Positions 60,579-64,000 of a stretch of 64,000 bases of DNA are shown in pieces; within the stretch, counting starts at the first letter, position 1; each line of letters opens with the position of its first letter. A program made the position numbers and the translations under genes. The notes under the pieces were generated by a model that ran no database searches, was not told the DNA's origin, and saw nothing but the letters and a program-made list of their open reading frames with translations. The stretch comes from Kitasatospora sp. Root107 (GTDB lineage: Bacteria > Actinomycetota > Actinomycetes > Streptomycetales > Streptomycetaceae): contig NZ_LMCT01000023.1 in the NCBI RefSeq assembly GCF_001424875.1, forward strand, positions 62,001-126,000, written 5' to 3'.

Positions 60579-63500
60579 CCGACACCTTCACCGAGCCCGC
60601 CCCCGACCGCACCGCCGTCGCCGGTGCGGCCCCCGGCCTCCCGCTCTCCTCCACCCAGGAGCGGATGTGGTTCGAGGAGCAGCTGCGGCCCGGCGGCTCC
60701 GCCTACCTGATGCCGGTGATCTCCCGGGTCGACGGTCCGCTCGACCCGGCCGCCCTGCAGCACGCGGTGGACACCGTGGTGGCCCGGCACTCCGCGCTGC
60801 GCACGGTCTTCGCCGACCTGGACGGCACCCCCGTCCAGCAGGTGCTGCCGACGGTCGAGGCGCCGGTGGCCGTGCTGGACCTCCGGGAGCTGCCGGACGC
60901 CGCCGAGGCCGGCCGGGAGGCCGCGCTGCGGGAGTCCCGGCGGCCGTTCGACCTGACCGAGGGGCCGCTGCTGCGGGTGCTGGTGATCCGCACCGCCGAG
61001 CAACAGCAGCTGCTGGTGGTGACGGTCCATCACCTGGTGTTCGACGGGACCTCGTTCGGCCTGTTCTTCGCCGAGCTGTCGGCGGCCTACCGGGCCGCGC
61101 TGACCGGCGGGCAGCCGGACCTCCCGCCAGTCCGCCGCCAGTTCGTCGAGGTGGTCCGCGCCGACCGCGAGCAGCTCACCCCCGAGGCGTTGGACGGCCT
61201 GCTCGGCTGGTGGCGGGAGTACCTCGACGAGACGCCCCGGGTGCTCGAACTGCCCACCGACCGGCCCCGTCCGGCCGTCCGGAGCCACCCCGGGGCCCAG
61301 CAGCGGCTGTTGCTGGACGCCACGGTCAGCGCCGGGGTGCGCGAGCTCGGCCGGACCCACGAATGCACCCTGTTCATGACGGCGCTGTCGGCCTTCGGCG
61401 TGGTGCTCTCCCGGCAGACCGGCCTGCCCGAGCTGCTGGTGGGCACCCCCGTCTCCACCCGCCGGGCCGGGGACCACCGCGTCCTGGGCTGCTTCCTCAA
61501 CACCCTCCCCGTCCGGCTGGACCTGGGGGCCGACCCGTCCTTCGCCGAGCTGCTCGGCCGGGTCAGGCACAGCGCGCTGGAGGCGTTCGCCCACCAGCGG
61601 GTGCCGTTCCAGCAGCTGGCCGCCGACCGCGCCACGGACCGCGACCCCGGGCGGAACGGCCTGGTCCAGGTCTTCTTCAACGTGCTGCCGCCGGCCGCCC
61701 CGCTGGAGCTGCCGGACTGCACGGTCGAGCAGCTGCCGTTCCCCGAGATCGACAGCAAATTCGACCTGACCCTCTATGTCTCCACGGTGGACGGGCAGTT
61801 GGCCCTGGACGCGGTGTACGACGCGGAGCTGTACGAGGCCGAGCGGGTGACCGACCTGCTGGAGCAGGTCGGCCTGGTGCTGGCTCAGGCCGTCGCCGAC
61901 CCGGCCCGCCCGCTCGGTTCCTTCGCCCTCGCCACCGCCCGCGCCACCGCGCTCACCCCCGACCCGACCCTCGAACTGCCCGCCGGCTACCCGGGATCGG
62001 TACTGGAGCGGCTGGCCGCGCACGCCCGCCGACAGCCCGACCGGCCCGCCCTGATCGGCCCGGACCGCAGCTGGACGTACCGCGAGCTCGCCGAGCAGAC
62101 CGACCGGACGGCCGCGCGGCTGCTCGCCCGCGGCGTCCGCCCCGGCGACGTGGTGGCGGTTCAGGCGACCCGTGGCCCGGCCGTCGTGGTGGCACTGCTC
62201 GCGACCCTGCGCGCCGGGGCGGCTTTCGCGATCCTGGACGCCGACTACCCGGCAGCCGAACTCGCCCTGCGGGCCGCAGAATTGAAGCCGGTCGCGTGGA
62301 TCTCGGCCGCCCCCGGCCGGGCCGTCGAGAGCTTCATGACCGGCCCGGTGATCCCCTTCGACGCCACGGGTGACCCGCTGCCCGCTCCGGTCGGGCCGAC
62401 CGCCGGGGACCTGGCCTACGTCAGCTTCACCTCCGGCACCACCGGGCGCCCCCAGCGAGTGCTCGGCGACCACGGCCCGCTCGCACACTTCCTCGACTGG
62501 TACACCCGGGCCTTCGCACTCGGCCCCGAGGACCGGTTCTCGGTGCTCTCCGGCCTCGGCCACGACCCCTTCCTGCGCGATGTGCTCGCGCCGCTCTGGG
62601 CCGGCGCCGGCGCCGTCTTCCCCAGCGCCGATCTGCGGGACACCGCCGCGCTGGCCGAGTCGCTGCGCCGGGACCGGATCACCGTCACCCACCTGACCCC
62701 CGCACTGGGGGCCGCGCTGGCCGCTGCGGACGGCGCGGGCTGGCCCCTCCTGCGGCTGGCCGGCTTCGGCGGCGACGTGCTCGGCCACCGCACCCTGCGG
62801 GACTGGGCGGCGCTCGCCCCGGCCGCCGACCTGCTCAACCTGTACGGCGCCACCGAGACTCCGCAGGCCGTCTCGGTGCACCTGGCCCGGCGGGCCGGGC
62901 AGCCCGCGCCGGGCGGCGCCGGCCCGGTGCCGCTCGGCCCCGGGATCGACCAGGTGCAGCTGCTGGTACTGGCCGGTGACCGGCCCGCCGCGATCGGCGA
63001 GATCGGTGAACTCGTGGTCCGCACCCCGCACTTGGCGCGCTACGCCGAGGGCACCGGCGGGTTCGGCCGGAGTCCGTTCGCGGCCGCCGGTCCCGACCCG
63101 GTCTACCGCACCGGCGACCTGGCCCGGCTGCGCCCCGACGGTCTGATCGACCCCCTCGGCCGGGCCGACCACCAGGTCAAGATCCGCGGCCACCGGGTCG
63201 AACCGGCCGAGATCGAGGCCGCGTTGACCGCTCAGCCGACCGTCCGGCAGGCCGTGGTGCTGGCCGTGCCGGAACGGTCCGGCGGCCACCGGCTGGTCGG
63301 CTACCTGGCCACCGGCGGCGTCCGGCCCGACCTGGCCGAGCTGCGGGCCGAGCTGGCCGCCGCACTGCCCGAGCACAAGGTGCCGTCCGCCTTCGTCGTG
63401 CTGGACGAGCTGCCGCTCACCGCGAACCGGAAGACCGACCGGGCCGCGCTGCGCCGGCTGGGCCGCGAGGAGGCCGCGGTCGGCCGGTACGTGGCCCCGG

Positions 63501-64000
63501 CCGGGGAGCTGGAGGAGCAGCTCGCCGGGATCTGGCGGGAGGTGCTGGGCCGCGAGCGGATCGGCAGCCGGGACAACTTCTTCGCGATCGGCGGCCACTC
63601 GCTGCTGCTCAGCCAGGTGCTGGTGCGCGTCCGCCGCACGCTGGGCGTCGCCCTGTCGCTGCGCGAGCTGTTCCAGCACCCGACCGTCGCCGGGCTGGCC
63701 GCCCTGGTCGAGCGGACGGGCCGGGGCACGGGCGCCGAGCGGCCGGTCCCCCGGTCCGACGAGCACGCACCAGCCCCACTCTCCTGGACCCAGGAGCGGC
63801 TCTGGCTGGAGGAGCAGCTGCGCCCCGGCGATGCCGCGTACAACATGCCGTTGGTGCTGAAGGTGCGCGGGCCGCTTGACCTCGGGGCCCTGCAGATCGC
63901 GGTGGACGCCGTACTGCGTCGTCACGCGGTGCTGCGGACCGGCTTCACGCTGGCCGGGGGAGCTCCGGTCCAGCAGCCCACCCTGGGTGCGAGGGTGACG
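60575..64000 (+). CDS. NRPS elongation protein, C-A-PCP-C..., 3' end outside window
   Basis: At least 1141 residues, still open at the window edge. Condensation domain 1 (about 20-450): LSSTQERMWFEEQLRPGGSA and VTVHHLVFDGTSFGLF (intact HHxxxDG, about 151). Adenylation domain (about 475-985): SFTSGTTGRPQRVLGDHG, FSVLSGLGHDPFLRDVLAPL, VTHLTPALG, LLNLYGATETPQAV, VYRTGDLARLRPDG and LTANRKTDRAAL. Carrier Ser in FFAIGGHSLLLSQVL (about 1005). A second C domain begins PLSWTQERLWLEEQLRPGDA. The A domain is of the Lys2 (alpha-aminoadipate) type. Its ATG overlaps the stop of the preceding gene. Confidence 0.93.
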   Translation, partial: MTDTFTEPAPDRTAVAGAAPGLPLSSTQERMWFEEQLRPGGSAYLMPVISRVDGPLDPAALQHAVDTVVARHSALRTVFADLDGTPVQQVLPTVEAPVAVLDLRELPDAAEAGREAALRESRRPFDLTEGPLLRVLVIRTAEQQQLLVVTVHHLVFDGTSFGLFFAELSAAYRAALTGGQPDLPPVRRQFVEVVRADREQLTPEALDGLLGWWREYLDETPRVLELPTDRPRPAVRSHPGAQQRLLLDATVSAGVRELGRTHECTLFMTALSAFGVVLSRQTGLPELLVGTPVSTRRAGDHRVLGCFLNTLPVRLDLGADPSFAELLGRVRHSALEAFAHQRVPFQQLAADRATDRDPGRNGLVQVFFNVLPPAAPLELPDCTVEQLPFPEIDSKFDLTLYVSTVDGQLALDAVYDAELYEAERVTDLLEQVGLVLAQAVADPARPLGSFALATARATALTPDPTLELPAGYPGSVLERLAAHARRQPDRPALIGPDRSWTYRELAEQTDRTAARLLARGVRPGDVVAVQATRGPAVVVALLATLRAGAAFAILDADYPAAELALRAAELKPVAWISAAPGRAVESFMTGPVIPFDATGDPLPAPVGPTAGDLAYVSFTSGTTGRPQRVLGDHGPLAHFLDWYTRAFALGPEDRFSVLSGLGHDPFLRDVLAPLWAGAGAVFPSADLRDTAALAESLRRDRITVTHLTPALGAALAAADGAGWPLLRLAGFGGDVLGHRTLRDWAALAPAADLLNLYGATETPQAVSVHLARRAGQPAPGGAGPVPLGPGIDQVQLLVLAGDRPAAIGEIGELVVRTPHLARYAEGTGGFGRSPFAAAGPDPVYRTGDLARLRPDGLIDPLGRADHQVKIRGHRVEPAEIEAALTAQPTVRQAVVLAVPERSGGHRLVGYLATGGVRPDLAELRAELAAALPEHKVPSAFVVLDELPLTANRKTDRAALRRLGREEAAVGRYVAPAGELEEQLAGIWREVLGRERIGSRDNFFAIGGHSLLLSQVLVRVRRTLGVALSLRELFQHPTVAGLAALVERTGRGTGAERPVPRSDEHAPAPLSWTQERLWLEEQLRPGDAAYNMPLVLKVRGPLDLGALQIAVDAVLRRHAVLRTGFTLAGGAPVQQPTLGARVT

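Noticed and set aside
60667..62373. Plus-strand 568-codon frame inside the second NRPS gene
   Set aside because: It is a shifted reading of the C and A domains; motifs such as HHxxxDG appear only in the other frame.
60329..63925. Minus-strand open frame of 1198 codons opposite the NRPS gene
   Set aside because: The plus strand carries complete C, A and PCP motifs in one frame; the minus-strand product is Gly/Gln/Arg/His-rich with no domain.

Overview
The window is about 64 kb of very GC-rich, densely packed actinobacterial chromosome. GTG and TTG starts, GGAGG-type ribosome binding sites, codons ending in G or C and many paralogous regulators all point to Streptomycetaceae (Streptomyces or Kitasatospora). 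The block upp / tadA / tRNA-Ser / two sigma-B-family sigma genes / small membrane proteins resembles the upp-tadA-sigF-sigN neighbourhood of Streptomyces coelicolor as I remember it; this was not searched. No CRISPR array, insertion sequence or complete prophage is visible.

Layout. 1-7.9 kb: end of a MarR-type gene, an MMPL transporter, a membrane protein, an ECF sigma factor with a small Cys-containing membrane partner, an acyltransferase, a GlxA-type regulator and an isochorismatase-like hydrolase. 7.9-13.4 kb: an S13 D,D-carboxypeptidase, then (all minus strand) a carotenoid oxygenase, an MFS exporter, a small ORF and a TetR regulator that share a repeated operator-like motif. 13.5-17.5 kb: MarR / NmrA divergent pair, an ABM-truncated haemoglobin fusion, a GNAT and a DUF998 protein. 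17.6-22.1 kb: a YCII protein, an ECF42-like sigma factor fused in frame to a decayed tyrosine recombinase, and a secreted subtilase with a P domain. 22.2-30 kb: a large LuxR (LAL) regulator and small regulator/enzyme pairs (DoxX-MarR, TetR-VOC), a DNA glycosylase-like protein, a KTSC protein and a nucleotidyltransferase-like protein. 30-44.8 kb is mostly housekeeping: pyrB, PEBP, rhomboid protease, HerA-like ATPase, LytR C-terminal protein, upp, tadA with its partner, tRNA-Ser(CGA), sigF-like and sigN-like genes, a tyrosine phosphatase and an aldo/keto reductase. 44.9-51.8 kb is envelope-related: an NlpC/P60 hydrolase translationally coupled to an SPFH protein, a 1026-residue Ser/Pro-rich surface protein and a flavohaemoglobin-like protein. 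51.9-52.3 kb: two identical tRNA-Arg(ACG) genes and tRNA-Ser(GCT). 52.5-55.7 kb: a PAS/pseudo-kinase/receiver protein.

55.7 kb to the end is the start of a nonribosomal peptide synthetase (NRPS) cluster. It has a LuxR-type regulator facing an exported 53-residue peptide that ends in DTGWS, a free-standing carrier protein, an A-PCP-C starter synthetase and a C-A-PCP-C... synthetase that runs off the window. The first synthetase is interrupted by two one-base insertions, both in C runs. The second has an adenylation domain of the Lys2 (alpha-aminoadipate) subtype rather than the usual one.

The most unusual items are the sigma factor-recombinase fusion, whose start codon sits against a perfect 19-bp hairpin, and the NRPS cluster. 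Many divergent gene pairs carry clear inverted or direct repeats that look like local operators. Family assignments rest on motif recognition by eye; start choices rest on visible ribosome binding sites.
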